Assembly (NCBI GenBank): GCA_020632875.1
Contig: JACKET010000001.1
Location: 620,001-684,000, forward strand
DNA length: 64,000 nucleotides
DNA from: Alphaproteobacteria bacterium
Lineage (GTDB): Bacteria > Myxococcota_A > UBA796 > GCA-2862545
Reading direction: 5' to 3'
Shown: in pieces, positions 16,825 through 25,811 of the stretch
Position numbering within the stretch: position 1 is the stretch's first letter
How the letters are laid out: each line of letters begins with the position of its first letter
Translations under genes and position numbers: made by a program
Notes under the pieces: model-generated
Databases searched by the model: none
Seen by the model: the letters and a program-made list of their open reading frames with translations, nothing else
What the model was told of the DNA's origin: nothing

Positions 16825-18051
16825 TCAGCCCGCGACGAGCTGGATCCCGGCGGCGGCTTCCTGCGCCATCTGGAGGCAGGCGGCCTGATCGCGGTGACGG
16901 ACGACGATGTTGCCGTCGCCCATGAACGTGGCCTTCCAGTTGCGGCGCGTGGCGCCGATCGGCAGCAGGTCGACGCGCGCGATGTGCTTGCGGTACTTCG
17001 CGACGAACCGGTCGAGGCCGTGGATGGCCTGGATGCGGCCCTGGCCCATGGCCCGCTTGAACACGATGGCCGCGTTGTAGCGGCGCTCGGACGGCAGGTC
17101 GAGCGGCGCGCCGATCACGGCGCGTCCCCACGCCCGGAACAGGTCGACGTCGCGGGCGTAGTTCATGAGGTCCATCATGGCGGCCCCGGGCGGGCGGCAC
17201 GCCATCTCGCCGAACACCGCGGTGCCGTCGGCCTGGCGGAACCACTCCATGTGGCTGATGCCGGTGCCCATGCCCAGCGCGTCGATGGCGCGGTGGCCGA
17301 GCCGGATGCCGTCGGCGAGCCCCGGGTCGTCGAGGTCGCGCACGCAGAAGATGATGGGGCTGATCCACTCGTTCTGGCGGGCGTCGAGGACGTTCGGCAG
17401 GTACCGCGAGACGGAGTGGAACCGCGGCTGGCCGTTCACGCACAGGGTCTCGTACGTGAACTCCTCGCCCGTGACGAACTCCTCGATCACGACCTCGGAG
17501 ACGTGCCGGGTGCGCTTCAGGGCGTCGGAGAGGGCCGCGGCGTCGGCGCAGATGAAAGTATCCTGCCCGCCGGCGCCGGCCGTGGGCTTGATGACGCACG
17601 GGTACCCGAGCTCGGCGGCGGCCTCCCAGGCGTCGGACTCGCTGCGGACCCGGACGGAGCGGGCCGTTCGCAGGCCGGCCGCGTGGATGCGCTCGTGCAT
17701 CACCTTCTTGTCGCGGAACCCGAGCACGGTGTCGACGGACATGCCCGGCAGACCCCAGCGCTCGCGCAGGCGGGCGGCGAGCAGGGTGAGGGGCTCCCAC
17801 GCGGCTTCGACGAAGTCGGGACGGCGGCCGCCGAGCCACTGCTCGACGCGCTGGATGATGGCGTCTTCGTCGCGCATCAGGCCGGGCACCTGGAGGTAGC
17901 CGGCGAGGTGCTTCGTCAGGCTCGCGGGGAGCGAGCCCTTCGCGGAGTCGCCGACGCCCCACACGCGCGCCCCGGCCTCTGAGAGGCCCCGCGTGAAGTG
18001 CTGCATCTCGGCCGGGTACACCGGCTGGAGGAAGAGGACGTCGGGACGCAT
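16825..18051 (-). CDS. ATP-grasp ligase, last gene of the FtsH-type operon
   Basis: 408 residues. The fold is that of carbamoyl-phosphate-synthase/biotin-carboxylase-like ATP-grasp enzymes: an N-terminal pre-ATP-grasp domain (PDVLFLQPVYPAEM); RDKKVMHERIHAAGL, where the ATP-grasp part begins; YPCVIKPTAGAGGQDTF (ATP lysine and glycine loop); VVIEEFVTGEEFTYE; and FGEMACRPPGAAMM with metal-binding Glu. Such enzymes join a carboxylate to an amine through an acyl phosphate. The gene lies 22 bases after the FtsH-like gene on the same strand, so it is probably in the same transcript. The substrate is unknown; tagging or cross-linking of a peptide partner is speculative. Confidence 0.75.
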   Translation of the reverse strand: MRPDVLFLQPVYPAEMQHFTRGLSEAGARVWGVGDSAKGSLPASLTKHLAGYLQVPGLMRDEDAIIQRVEQWLGGRRPDFVEAAWEPLTLLAARLRERWGLPGMSVDTVLGFRDKKVMHERIHAAGLRTARSVRVRSESDAWEAAAELGYPCVIKPTAGAGGQDTFICADAAALSDALKRTRHVSEVVIEEFVTGEEFTYETLCVNGQPRFHSVSRYLPNVLDARQNEWISPIIFCVRDLDDPGLADGIRLGHRAIDALGMGTGISHMEWFRQADGTAVFGEMACRPPGAAMMDLMNYARDVDLFRAWGRAVIGAPLDLPSERRYNAAIVFKRAMGQGRIQAIHGLDRFVAKYRKHIARVDLLPIGATRRNWKATFMGDGNIVVRHRDQAACLQMAQEAAAGIQLVAG

Positions 18052-18073
18052 GGAGCCACCTCTGCCGGGCGCA

Positions 18074-20140
18074 TCACTTCACGAGATGCGCGAAGGCCGC
18101 CCGGTCTAGCACCTTCTTCTCCAGAAGCAACTCGGTCAGGCCCTTCACCATCTCGAGGTTCTCTTCGAGGATCGTGCGGCACCGCGTACGCTGCTCGGCG
18201 AGCATCTGCTGCACCTCTTCCTCGAGGCGTCCGAGGGCCGCTTCGGACACGTTGCGGCGGTCGGTCTCGTACATCCGCACGCCGAGCGAGTGGTCGGGGC
18301 CCATGGCGAGCTGCTCGACGAGCCAGCGCGCGATGCCGGTGGCCTGCTCGAGGTCGTGGGCCGAGCCGAACGACAGGTCTTCGAGCAGCAGGTCTTCGCT
18401 CTCGCGGCCGCCGAACAGCACGGCGATGCGGTCGAGCAGCTCGCCGCGCGTCTGCACGTACTGGTTGCGGCTGTCGCCGTACGAGACGTACCCCAGCGCC
18501 CCGCCGAGGTCGCCGCGGATGCTGATCCGGTCGATCGGCGGCAGGTTCGTGCAGTGCAGCGCGACGACGGCGTGCCCCGCCTCGTGCGTGGCCACGACGC
18601 GCTCTTCGGTGGCCGTGAGCTCGGGCCGGTCGACGAAGGCCTCGAGGGCCGCGTCGATGTCGGCGGGCTCGGTGGCGCCGGACAGCTGCTCGCGGATGCG
18701 GCGCCGGGCGAGCGCGCGGCACAGCGCTTCGAGGTGGTCGCCCGTGTACCGGCTGATCGAGCCCTCGACGAGCCCCGCGGTGCGCTTCACTGCGTAGTCG
18801 AGGCCGCGCTCGGACATCTGCAGCCCGAACTTGGCGTCGTAGATCTTCAGGATCGCGAGGCGGTCGTCGGCGCCGGGGAACGGGATGTGGAGCTTGAACT
18901 CGAAGCGGCCGGGGCGCAGCAGCGCGGGGTCGAGGCTCTCGGGGAAGTTCGTCGTGCCGACGACGAAGACCATCTCGTTCGAGCGGAATCCGTCGAGCTC
19001 GGTGAGCAGCTGGTTGACCATCGAGTGCCCCACGCCGCCGTCGCCCGTGTCGGAGCCCCGCGCGGACGCGATGGAGTCGAGCTCGTCGAACACGATGATG
19101 GCGGGCGCCGACTGGCGGGCCTGCACGAACACCCGGCGGATGTTCTGCTCGCTCTCGCCGTGCCACTTGCTCTTCAGCTCGGGCCCGCTGACGATGATGA
19201 CCGCTGCGCCGAGGGTGGACGCCATCGCCTTCGCGAACAGCGTCTTGCCGGTGCCAGGCGGGCCCCAGAAGATCATGCCGCGCGGGACGAGCTTCTCGAC
19301 GCGCGAGATCTCCTCTTCGGTCGACAGGGTCTCCTTGTAGGCCAGGATGTCGAGGATCTCCTGCTGGAGGCGGTCTTTCACCTTGTCGTAGCCGCCGATG
19401 TCGTCGTAGAGCGACAGCTCGGGCACCGACAGGTCGCCGGACAGCGTGCCGGAGCGCAGCTGCTGGTACGCCGGGTTCGCGTCGCCCGGGTAGTCTTCGC
19501 CCTCGACGCTGCCGAGCAGCCGGCGCAGGCGCACGGCATTGGTGCCGGAGACGTACTTGTAGAGCTGGTAGAGCGGCAGGCCCTCGCCGAACTTTCGGGC
19601 CTCGCGCTGCGTCACGAGCTTCGAGAGCCGGTTGCGCTCGACGCCCGAGATGCACTCGTGGTGCGGGAACAGGTTCTCGATCACCCGCGGGACCGCGAAC
19701 GACGGATCCTTGAAGCCCACCCACAGCAGGTTCGGGTTCTCGTAGAGCAGGCCCGTGACCTCGCGGGCCTCGGTGGTCAGGCCGCCGGAGCTGGTCGTGA
19801 GCAGGTCGAGGTGCGGCAGCACGACGACCTTGTCTTCGACGGACGAGCGCACCGCATCGCGGATCTGGGTGAGCAGGTTGGGGATCAGGCCCTGCGGGCC
19901 CTGGCCGTCGGGGGGCGGCCGGCCGTCGAGGTAGACGCAGCGCACGTCGTCGCGCTTCAGCCGGTCGCGCAGGCTCTTGTAGAAGTACGGCACGAGCTCT
20001 TTGTCGCACTCGATGAGCACGGGGAGCCGGCGCCGGAGCGCCTCGTGGGCCTTGGTGAGCTCGGTGGGGTACGCGAGCTCGACCGCCTGGAACGGCGTGA
20101 GCTCGGTGGGGAGCTCGCTCTCCGGGATGCGGTGCGTCAT
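18074..20140 (-). CDS. Soluble FtsH-like AAA+ metalloprotease with degenerate N-terminal AAA domain
   Basis: 688 residues. Residues 25-170 look like a degenerate AAA domain (PVLIECDKEL, VVVLPHLDLL, NLLWVGFKDPSF) lacking a Walker A motif, in the place where FtsH normally has its membrane segments. The active AAA domain follows: Walker A GPPGTGKT (293-300), Walker B IIVFDELDS (about 348-356), and an arginine-finger region LDPALLRPGRFEFK. The C-terminal zinc protease has HEAGH (519-523) and a downstream acidic ligand in FGSAHDLEQAT. No transmembrane helix is visible, so it is a cytoplasmic ATP-dependent protease. It is distinct from housekeeping FtsH and sits in a five-gene operon with a radical SAM enzyme and an ATP-grasp ligase. 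Confidence 0.85.
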   Translation of the reverse strand: MTHRIPESELPTELTPFQAVELAYPTELTKAHEALRRRLPVLIECDKELVPYFYKSLRDRLKRDDVRCVYLDGRPPPDGQGPQGLIPNLLTQIRDAVRSSVEDKVVVLPHLDLLTTSSGGLTTEAREVTGLLYENPNLLWVGFKDPSFAVPRVIENLFPHHECISGVERNRLSKLVTQREARKFGEGLPLYQLYKYVSGTNAVRLRRLLGSVEGEDYPGDANPAYQQLRSGTLSGDLSVPELSLYDDIGGYDKVKDRLQQEILDILAYKETLSTEEEISRVEKLVPRGMIFWGPPGTGKTLFAKAMASTLGAAVIIVSGPELKSKWHGESEQNIRRVFVQARQSAPAIIVFDELDSIASARGSDTGDGGVGHSMVNQLLTELDGFRSNEMVFVVGTTNFPESLDPALLRPGRFEFKLHIPFPGADDRLAILKIYDAKFGLQMSERGLDYAVKRTAGLVEGSISRYTGDHLEALCRALARRRIREQLSGATEPADIDAALEAFVDRPELTATEERVVATHEAGHAVVALHCTNLPPIDRISIRGDLGGALGYVSYGDSRNQYVQTRGELLDRIAVLFGGRESEDLLLEDLSFGSAHDLEQATGIARWLVEQLAMGPDHSLGVRMYETDRRNVSEAALGRLEEEVQQMLAEQRTRCRTILEENLEMVKGLTELLLEKKVLDRAAFAHLVK

Positions 20141-20147
20141 GTGCGGA

Positions 20148-20714
20148 TCAGACCTTCACCCGGATCGTGACGGCGCCCGTCTCGGGGTCTTCCGAGATCT
20201 CCTGCACCTCGCCGAGCTGGCCGGCCTTGATCTTCAGGGCCTCGCCGGTGGCGCGGTTCACGGCGCCGTCGAGCTCCTTGCGGATCGTCTCGAGGGACTC
20301 TTCGAGCCGCCGGGTGACCTCGACGCGCAGCGCTTCGGTCGCGGCGTCGGCCTCGCGCTCGAGGTCGGCGCGGGTCTGCTGGCGCAGGCGGTTCTCGGTG
20401 GTCTGACGGGTCTCTTCGGCCGTCGTGGTGGTGCGCTTGAGCTCGATGCTCAGGTCTTCTTCGGCGGACAGGCCGATGTGCACGGAGCCGTCTTCGAGAT
20501 CGACGGTGATCTCGATGCCGTTGTCGAGCTTCTTCGTCCACGTCTTGTCGTCTTCGCTCGTGTAGCCGAGGCCGGCGAGCTGGTCGGACACGAGCTCCTG
20601 CATCTGCTCGGGCGGGAGGATGTCGAGCAGCTCGAGATGCGTCTCGATGCCGTCGTCCACGTCGATGTGGCGGCGGAGCGATTCGCTCACGGAGATGCGA
20701 TAGCAGCGGGACAT
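20148..20714 (-). CDS. Coiled-coil partner protein in the FtsH-type operon
   Basis: 188 residues. The N-terminal half is alpha/beta (SRCYRISVSESLRRHIDVDD, ITVDLEDGSVHIGL). Residues about 95-160 are a long charged, probably coiled-coil helix (AEETRQTTENRLRQQT, ADLEREADAATEALRVE). The C-terminus is again beta (VQEISEDPETGAVTIRVKV). There is no signal peptide. It ends eight bases before the FtsH-like ATG, so it is tightly coupled to the protease and may serve as its adaptor or substrate-binding partner (inference). Confidence 0.62.
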   Translation of the reverse strand: MSRCYRISVSESLRRHIDVDDGIETHLELLDILPPEQMQELVSDQLAGLGYTSEDDKTWTKKLDNGIEITVDLEDGSVHIGLSAEEDLSIELKRTTTTAEETRQTTENRLRQQTRADLEREADAATEALRVEVTRRLEESLETIRKELDGAVNRATGEALKIKAGQLGEVQEISEDPETGAVTIRVKV

Positions 20715-20762
20715 GGGCGCTCCAGGGATGGGCGGCTCGGCTTCTTCAGTCCGTAACCCGGA

Positions 20763-21767
20763 TCAGGCGTGCAGCTGCTCGATCGCCCGCCGCACCACGC
20801 CGGCGCGCGCGTCGGAGTAGCGCTCCCACCGCGCGAGCCGCTGCTGCGTGGCCTCGTACTCGTCGTCGAAGAACCGGACGGTGCGGTCGGCCGCGTTGAA
20901 CTGCTGGACCCGCGCCAGCGCCTCGAGCAGCGCCGTCGAGCCGCGGACGGCCGCGGTGCGGTCGCGCAGCGTGGCGGTGGTGTCGAGCTCGCGGGGCCCG
21001 AAGGCGGGCGGGAGCGCGGGGTCGGGGACGAGGCGCTCGCCCGCGGCGAGCAGGAAGTCGGCCAGGTCGCGGCGCCCCATCGCTTCGATGGCGTCGAGGA
21101 AGCCCGTCAGCACGGCGCGCTGGCGCTCGGACCCCGCGATGACGCGGGCCGGGCTGCGCGTGTCGATCATGTCGCGCTGGGCCTCGACCCACGCGTCGGC
21201 CAGCAGGTCGTGCAGGCCCTCGATCATCCACTCGCGGCCCTTCAGGAAGGCCGGCCAGTCGACCGGCGTGGCCTCGACCCACCACGGGAACGCGAGCTGC
21301 ACGAGCGGCTCGTGCTGCACGGCGCCGAAGCCGTGCGTGAGGTTCAGCGTGACGAGCGCGCGGGCCACGAGCAGCGCGAGGATCCGGTCGCCCTCGCCGG
21401 GCGCATCGGGCGCGGTGGGGCACTTCGCGCTCGTGACCAGCGGCTCTTTGAGGAGCATGCGCAGCACCTTGAACGACCACTTCGAGAAGTGGAGCGCGGG
21501 CGTCGGGTGCCGCTCCCACAGGCGGCCCGTGCGCAGCTGGCCGTCGGGGCCGGGCCGCTTCTCGACGCGCCAGCCGCCCTGCTGGACCAGCGTCATCACG
21601 GCGCCCTTCGCGAGGGTGGTCTCGAGGATGCCCATCGCCGTGGGGCCGACGTGGCGGTTCAGCGGCTGGCTGTCGCCGATGAGCGGCGCCACGACGGTCG
21701 GGTGCGTGCCGTCGACGAGCGCGCGGGCCAGCGTGAGCAGCTGCCCTTCGGAGCGGGCGACGTTCAC
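20763..21767 (-). CDS. Helical protein in the FtsH-type operon
   Basis: 334 residues, mostly helical, no signal peptide or membrane span. Notable stretches are VNVARSEGQLLTLARALVDG, SKWSFKVLRMLLKEPLV, and HGFGAVQHEPLVQLAFPWW. The start is GTG 21767, which overlaps the TGA of the upstream radical SAM gene (GTGA), so expression is coupled. No family recognised with confidence. From operon position it belongs to the FtsH-centred system. Confidence 0.6.
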   Translation of the reverse strand: MNVARSEGQLLTLARALVDGTHPTVVAPLIGDSQPLNRHVGPTAMGILETTLAKGAVMTLVQQGGWRVEKRPGPDGQLRTGRLWERHPTPALHFSKWSFKVLRMLLKEPLVTSAKCPTAPDAPGEGDRILALLVARALVTLNLTHGFGAVQHEPLVQLAFPWWVEATPVDWPAFLKGREWMIEGLHDLLADAWVEAQRDMIDTRSPARVIAGSERQRAVLTGFLDAIEAMGRRDLADFLLAAGERLVPDPALPPAFGPRELDTTATLRDRTAAVRGSTALLEALARVQQFNAADRTVRFFDDEYEATQQRLARWERYSDARAGVVRRAIEQLHA

Positions 21768-22321
21768 CGGCGCACCACCTTGCGGGTGCCGCCGGGCCAG
21801 CCGTTCACGACGAGCCCGTCGGGGCCCCAGCGCAGCTCGACCGTGTTCGCCTCGCTGAAGCGGGGGTCGGCCGGATCGTAGGCGTCGGTCAGGAAGTGCA
21901 GCTCCTGGTTCGTGCTGCCGATCCACCGCCGGGTGGTGTCGGGCTTCGTCGCATCGTACCGACCGTCGACGAGCAGGTCGACGTGGTCGAGCAGGTCGGG
22001 GTCGCGCGCCACGATCTCGGCGAGCAGGTAGCCCGAGTACAGCATCACGGTGAGCCCGAGCGCCTGCACGCCCTCGCACAGAGCCGCAAGGTCGGCCTGC
22101 TGCAGCGGCTCGCCGCCCAGGATGCTGACGCCCTCGATGCCGTCGACCGCCGCGATCTGCGCGAGCACGTCGGGCACGGTGCGCTCGGTTCCGCCGGTCG
22201 CATCGAACAGTTCCGGATTGCAGCAGCCCTTGCAGCGCAGCGTGCATCCCTGGGTCCACAGGGCGAACCTGCGGCCGGGACCCTCGGCATCCGTGGCATC
22301 GATGGTGTGTGCGACACGCAT
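21764..22321 (-). CDS. Radical SAM activase-like protein (4Fe-4S single-cluster type)
   Basis: 185 residues, the size of ribonucleotide-reductase/pyruvate-formate-lyase activating enzymes. The motif TQGCTLRCKGCCNP supplies CxxxCxxC, followed by GVSILGGEPLQQ (SAM-binding GGEP) and TVMLYSGYL. It begins the minus-strand operon that continues with a helical protein, a coiled-coil protein, a soluble FtsH and an ATP-grasp ligase. Its target in this system is unknown; installing a glycyl radical or another modification on a partner protein is possible. It is divergent from the MFS gene with 51 bases between them. Confidence 0.8.
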   Translation of the reverse strand: MRVAHTIDATDAEGPGRRFALWTQGCTLRCKGCCNPELFDATGGTERTVPDVLAQIAAVDGIEGVSILGGEPLQQADLAALCEGVQALGLTVMLYSGYLLAEIVARDPDLLDHVDLLVDGRYDATKPDTTRRWIGSTNQELHFLTDAYDPADPRFSEANTVELRWGPDGLVVNGWPGGTRKVVRR

Positions 22322-22372
22322 GGGTGGAACGTCGCACGCACGCGGGGCTCCGGCAAACGATAGGCTGGCGCC

Positions 22373-23581
22373 GTGAGCGAGCCCCGCCTCCGCTACTACC
22401 CGCTCGTGCTGGCGTCCCTGACGCTGGTGCTGTTCACGACGTCGGCCCAGTTCCTCATCGTGAGCCCGATCCTGCCGCGCATCGCGGAGGATCTGCACGT
22501 GCCCGAAGAGCAGCTCGGCGTGCTGGTCACCGCGTACGCCGTCGCCGTCGGGGGGTGCGCGTTCCTCGCGGGCCCCCTGTCCGACAAGCTCGGCCGGCGC
22601 GCCATCCTGCGCTACGGCACGCTGTGGATGGGCGCTGCGCTCGTGCTGCACGGGTTCGCGACGACCTTCGAGCTGCTGCTCGTGCTGCGATTCCTCGCGG
22701 GCACGGCGTCGGGCTTCCTGGGCGGTGCGGCCGTCGCGTACATCGGCGACACCGTGCCCTACGAGAAGCGCGGGCAGGCGATGGGCGTGATCACGTCGGG
22801 CTTCGCGCTCGGCCAGGTCGTCGGCATCCCGATGGGCACGCTGATGGCGGGCTGGTTCGGGTACCGCGTGCCGTTCGTGGTGTTCGGCGGAGTGATGCTG
22901 GCCGTCTCGGCGCTGTGCTGGCTCGCGCTCGAAGACAGCGGCCGAAGGCAGGGGAAGTTCGGCATCGCCGAGGCCCTCGAGGGGTACCGCTACGTGGTCT
23001 CGCGGCTCGACCTCATCGCGGTGAACCTCGCCGGGCTCACCATGATGCTCTCGGTCAGCGCGTTCATCGTGTACCAGCCGCTGTGGATCGAGCGCACGTT
23101 CGACGTCGACGAGAACGGCATCGCGCTGCTCTTCGGGGTGGGTGGCCTCGCGAACGCCGTGACCGGCTGGATCGCGGGCGGAGCGTCCGACCGGTGGGGC
23201 CGCAAGCCCCTGGTGCTCGCGAGCTCGGGTGGGCTGGGCGTGTGCATGCTGATGACGCCGTTCATGCCGTCCTACACGGCGATCCTGGCGCTGTTCGTGT
23301 TCACGATGTGCCTCGTCGGCATCCGGATCTCGCCGCTCAACGCCTGGGTCACGTCGCTCGTCGACACCGACCACCGCGGCTCGCTCATGGCCATCTGGCT
23401 GGCGACGAGCCAGGTCGGCTTCGCGCTCGGCTCGGCCGTCGCGGGCTACGCGTGGACGAACTACGGCTTCATCGGCAACGCGCTCGCGGGGTGCACGGCC
23501 GCGCTCACCACCGCGGTCATCCTCGCGCTGTTCGTGGGCGAGCCGAAGAAGGAGGCCGCGGTCAGCGGGCCCGGCGCGTGA
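22373..23581 (+). CDS. Major facilitator superfamily exporter
   Basis: 402 residues with about 12 hydrophobic helices. The signature between helices 2 and 3 is GPLSDKLGRRAILRYG, and its repeat in the second half is GGASDRWGRKPLV. The motif in helix 5, GFALGQVVGIPMGTLMAGWFG, matches drug:proton antiporter or arabinose-efflux type exporters. The substrate is not predictable. The start is GTG 22373 with no strong ribosome binding site. The 3' end overlaps the convergent thioredoxin-domain gene by 20 bases. Confidence 0.85.
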   Translation: MSEPRLRYYPLVLASLTLVLFTTSAQFLIVSPILPRIAEDLHVPEEQLGVLVTAYAVAVGGCAFLAGPLSDKLGRRAILRYGTLWMGAALVLHGFATTFELLLVLRFLAGTASGFLGGAAVAYIGDTVPYEKRGQAMGVITSGFALGQVVGIPMGTLMAGWFGYRVPFVVFGGVMLAVSALCWLALEDSGRRQGKFGIAEALEGYRYVVSRLDLIAVNLAGLTMMLSVSAFIVYQPLWIERTFDVDENGIALLFGVGGLANAVTGWIAGGASDRWGRKPLVLASSGGLGVCMLMTPFMPSYTAILALFVFTMCLVGIRISPLNAWVTSLVDTDHRGSLMAIWLATSQVGFALGSAVAGYAWTNYGFIGNALAGCTAALTTAVILALFVGEPKKEAAVSGPGA

Positions 23582-25811
23582 CGAGCTCGGCCAGCACGGC
23601 CGGATCCGTGGTCGGGCGGTCGCAGACCCCGCCGCGGCACACGTAGGCCGTGGGCTGGCCGTCGAGCATGACCTTGCCGTCGGCCGGCGGCGCGACCCCG
23701 GCGAGGGCGTCGTCGCCCGTGCTCTGGATCAGGACGCGCCACGCCGGGTGCGCGCGCTTCAGCGCCGCCTTCAGGTCGCTCGCACGCTGGTCGGGGCCCT
23801 TCACGAGGACGACCTCCTCGAGTGGCGTGTGGCGGCCGTCGAGCGCGAGCACGGCGACCGGGAAGGCCTGTGGCACGCGCCCGATGGGCAGGCCCGACGC
23901 GATGGCGTCGGCGCGGGCGCGGTAGGTGTCGTCGCCCGTGAGCGCGGCGAGGCGCAGCTCGTTCTCGATCATCACGCTGTTCGGCGAGGGCAACGCGGCG
24001 TCGAACGAGGGCTTCTCGCGCACGAGCAGGCCCGCGTGGTCGTCGGGCGCCTGGAACCACGCACCCGTCGCGTCGCCGTGGTGGGCGTGCGCCTGGCCCT
24101 CCAGGGCCTTCGCCTCGACGAGCCAGCGCGGGTCGCCCGTGGCCTCGAAGAGCGTCAGCAGCCCGCGCAGGAGGTAGGCGTGGTCCTCCAGGAACGCCGT
24201 GCCCTCGTGGCCCACCGGCCCGAGCATGTGCGGCAGGCGACCGTCCGCGCCGGTCTCCAGGACGAGCTCGGCCGTGCTCGCGGCCTCGTCCGTCCAGTCG
24301 TCGCGCCCGAGCAGCCAGCCCGCGTACGCGAAGGCGTCGATGGCGAGCCCGTTCCAGCCGACCAGGATCTTATCGTCCCGCAGCGGGGCGGGCCGCTTCC
24401 GCCGCTCGAGCTGGAGCGTGAGGCGCGCCCGCGTGTGCTCCCTCCGCGCCTCGAGCGTCGGGGGCGCCGCGAACCGGAGCACGCTGCGCCCGTCCACATC
24501 CCCCGCGTCGGTGACGCCGTAGGTGGCGATGAAGCCGTCCGCGTCGGCGCCCAGCGCCTCCCGCAGCTCCGCCGGGGTCCACGTGTACGCCCAGCCCTCC
24601 ACGCGCTCGCCGCCCGGCCCGGCGCTGTCGGCGTCCAGCGCGCTCGCGAAGCCCCCCCGGTCCATCCCGAGGTCGCGCTGGAGGAACGTGAGCGTCTCGT
24701 CCACGACGGCCGCGTAGCGGAGGTCGCCGGTCAGCTGGAACGCCTGTGCATAGGCGCGTGCCAGCAGGGCGTTGTCGTAGAGCATCTTCTCGAAGTGGGG
24801 GACCGCCCACGCCTCGTCGACGGTGTAGCGATGGAACCCGCCGCCCACCTGGTCGTACAGGCCCCCTGCGGCCATGTGGTCGAGGGTCGTGCGCGCCATC
24901 GCGAGCGCCTCGGCGTCGCCCCTGGCGCCCTCCGAGAGCAGGAGCTCGAGAGGCAGGTTGCTCGGGAACTTCGGCTTGCCGACGGTCCCGCCGTTCACCG
25001 CGTCGAAGCGCTCCTTCGCCCAGGCGACGACGGCGGCCGCGGCCTCGGGACCGGGCAGGCCGCTGTCGGGTGAGGGCTTCAGGTTCTCGCGGACGGCGGC
25101 GGTGAGGCTGGCGGCGGTCCCGGCGATCTCGTCGGGGTGCTCCCGCCAGGTCGTGTCGATCTCGGTCAGGATCGTGAGGAAGCCCTTCCGGCCGCCCCGA
25201 TCGCCATCTCGGGCGGGGAGGTAGGTCGCCGCGAAGAACGGCTCGCGGTCGGGGGTGAGCCACACGCTCATCGGCCATCCGCCGCCGCGCTGGACCGCCT
25301 GGACGGCGGTCATGTAGATGCGGTCGACGTCCGGGCGCGCCTCGCGATCGACCTTGATCGCCACGAAGTGGGCGTTCAGGAAGGCGGCGATCTCGGGGTC
25401 TTCGAACGACTCCTCCTCCATCACGTGGCACCAGTGGCACGTGGCGTACCCGACGGAGAGGAACACCGGTCGCCCGAGCTTCTCGGCGAGCGCGAAGGCC
25501 TCGTCGCCCCACGGGAACCAGTTCACCGGGTTGTGGGCGTGCTGGAGGAGGTACGTGCTGGCGCTGTGGACCAGGCGGTTCGTGAACAGCGGTCGCCCGT
25601 CGGGCCCGATGTGGCGGGTGCGGGGCGTGTAGCCCTTCGCCATGCGCCGCTCGGTCTCGCGCTCGAGGACCGCGCGCACCTCGCGGGGCAGCGTGGCCTC
25701 GTCGGCGCCCGGCAGGACGGGGGCCTCGGCCTCGGTCGTCACCAGCGCCCATGCGGCGACGGCCACGGCGAGGAGGACGAGCAGCGCGACGACCGCTCCG
25801 CGCGTGCTCAC
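23562..25811 (-). CDS. YyaL/DUF255-type thioredoxin-domain protein, membrane-anchored
   Basis: 749 residues. The N-terminal hydrophobic anchor is at 6-24. The DUF255 thioredoxin-like domain begins near 75 with LLQHAHNPVNWFPWG and the redox motif SVGYATCHWCHVMEEESF (CHWC at 125-128). A long alpha/alpha-barrel region resembling six-hairpin glycosidases follows (GGGFHRYTVDEAWAVPHFEK, given as the typical motif). The usual length of the family is about 650-700 residues; the extra part is the anchor and linker. Start GTG 25811 overlaps the previous stop by four bases. Cellular role unknown; the homologous human protein is spermatogenesis-associated protein 20. Confidence 0.82.
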   Translation of the reverse strand: MSTRGAVVALLVLLAVAVAAWALVTTEAEAPVLPGADEATLPREVRAVLERETERRMAKGYTPRTRHIGPDGRPLFTNRLVHSASTYLLQHAHNPVNWFPWGDEAFALAEKLGRPVFLSVGYATCHWCHVMEEESFEDPEIAAFLNAHFVAIKVDREARPDVDRIYMTAVQAVQRGGGWPMSVWLTPDREPFFAATYLPARDGDRGGRKGFLTILTEIDTTWREHPDEIAGTAASLTAAVRENLKPSPDSGLPGPEAAAAVVAWAKERFDAVNGGTVGKPKFPSNLPLELLLSEGARGDAEALAMARTTLDHMAAGGLYDQVGGGFHRYTVDEAWAVPHFEKMLYDNALLARAYAQAFQLTGDLRYAAVVDETLTFLQRDLGMDRGGFASALDADSAGPGGERVEGWAYTWTPAELREALGADADGFIATYGVTDAGDVDGRSVLRFAAPPTLEARREHTRARLTLQLERRKRPAPLRDDKILVGWNGLAIDAFAYAGWLLGRDDWTDEAASTAELVLETGADGRLPHMLGPVGHEGTAFLEDHAYLLRGLLTLFEATGDPRWLVEAKALEGQAHAHHGDATGAWFQAPDDHAGLLVREKPSFDAALPSPNSVMIENELRLAALTGDDTYRARADAIASGLPIGRVPQAFPVAVLALDGRHTPLEEVVLVKGPDQRASDLKAALKRAHPAWRVLIQSTGDDALAGVAPPADGKVMLDGQPTAYVCRGGVCDRPTTDPAVLAELVTRRAR

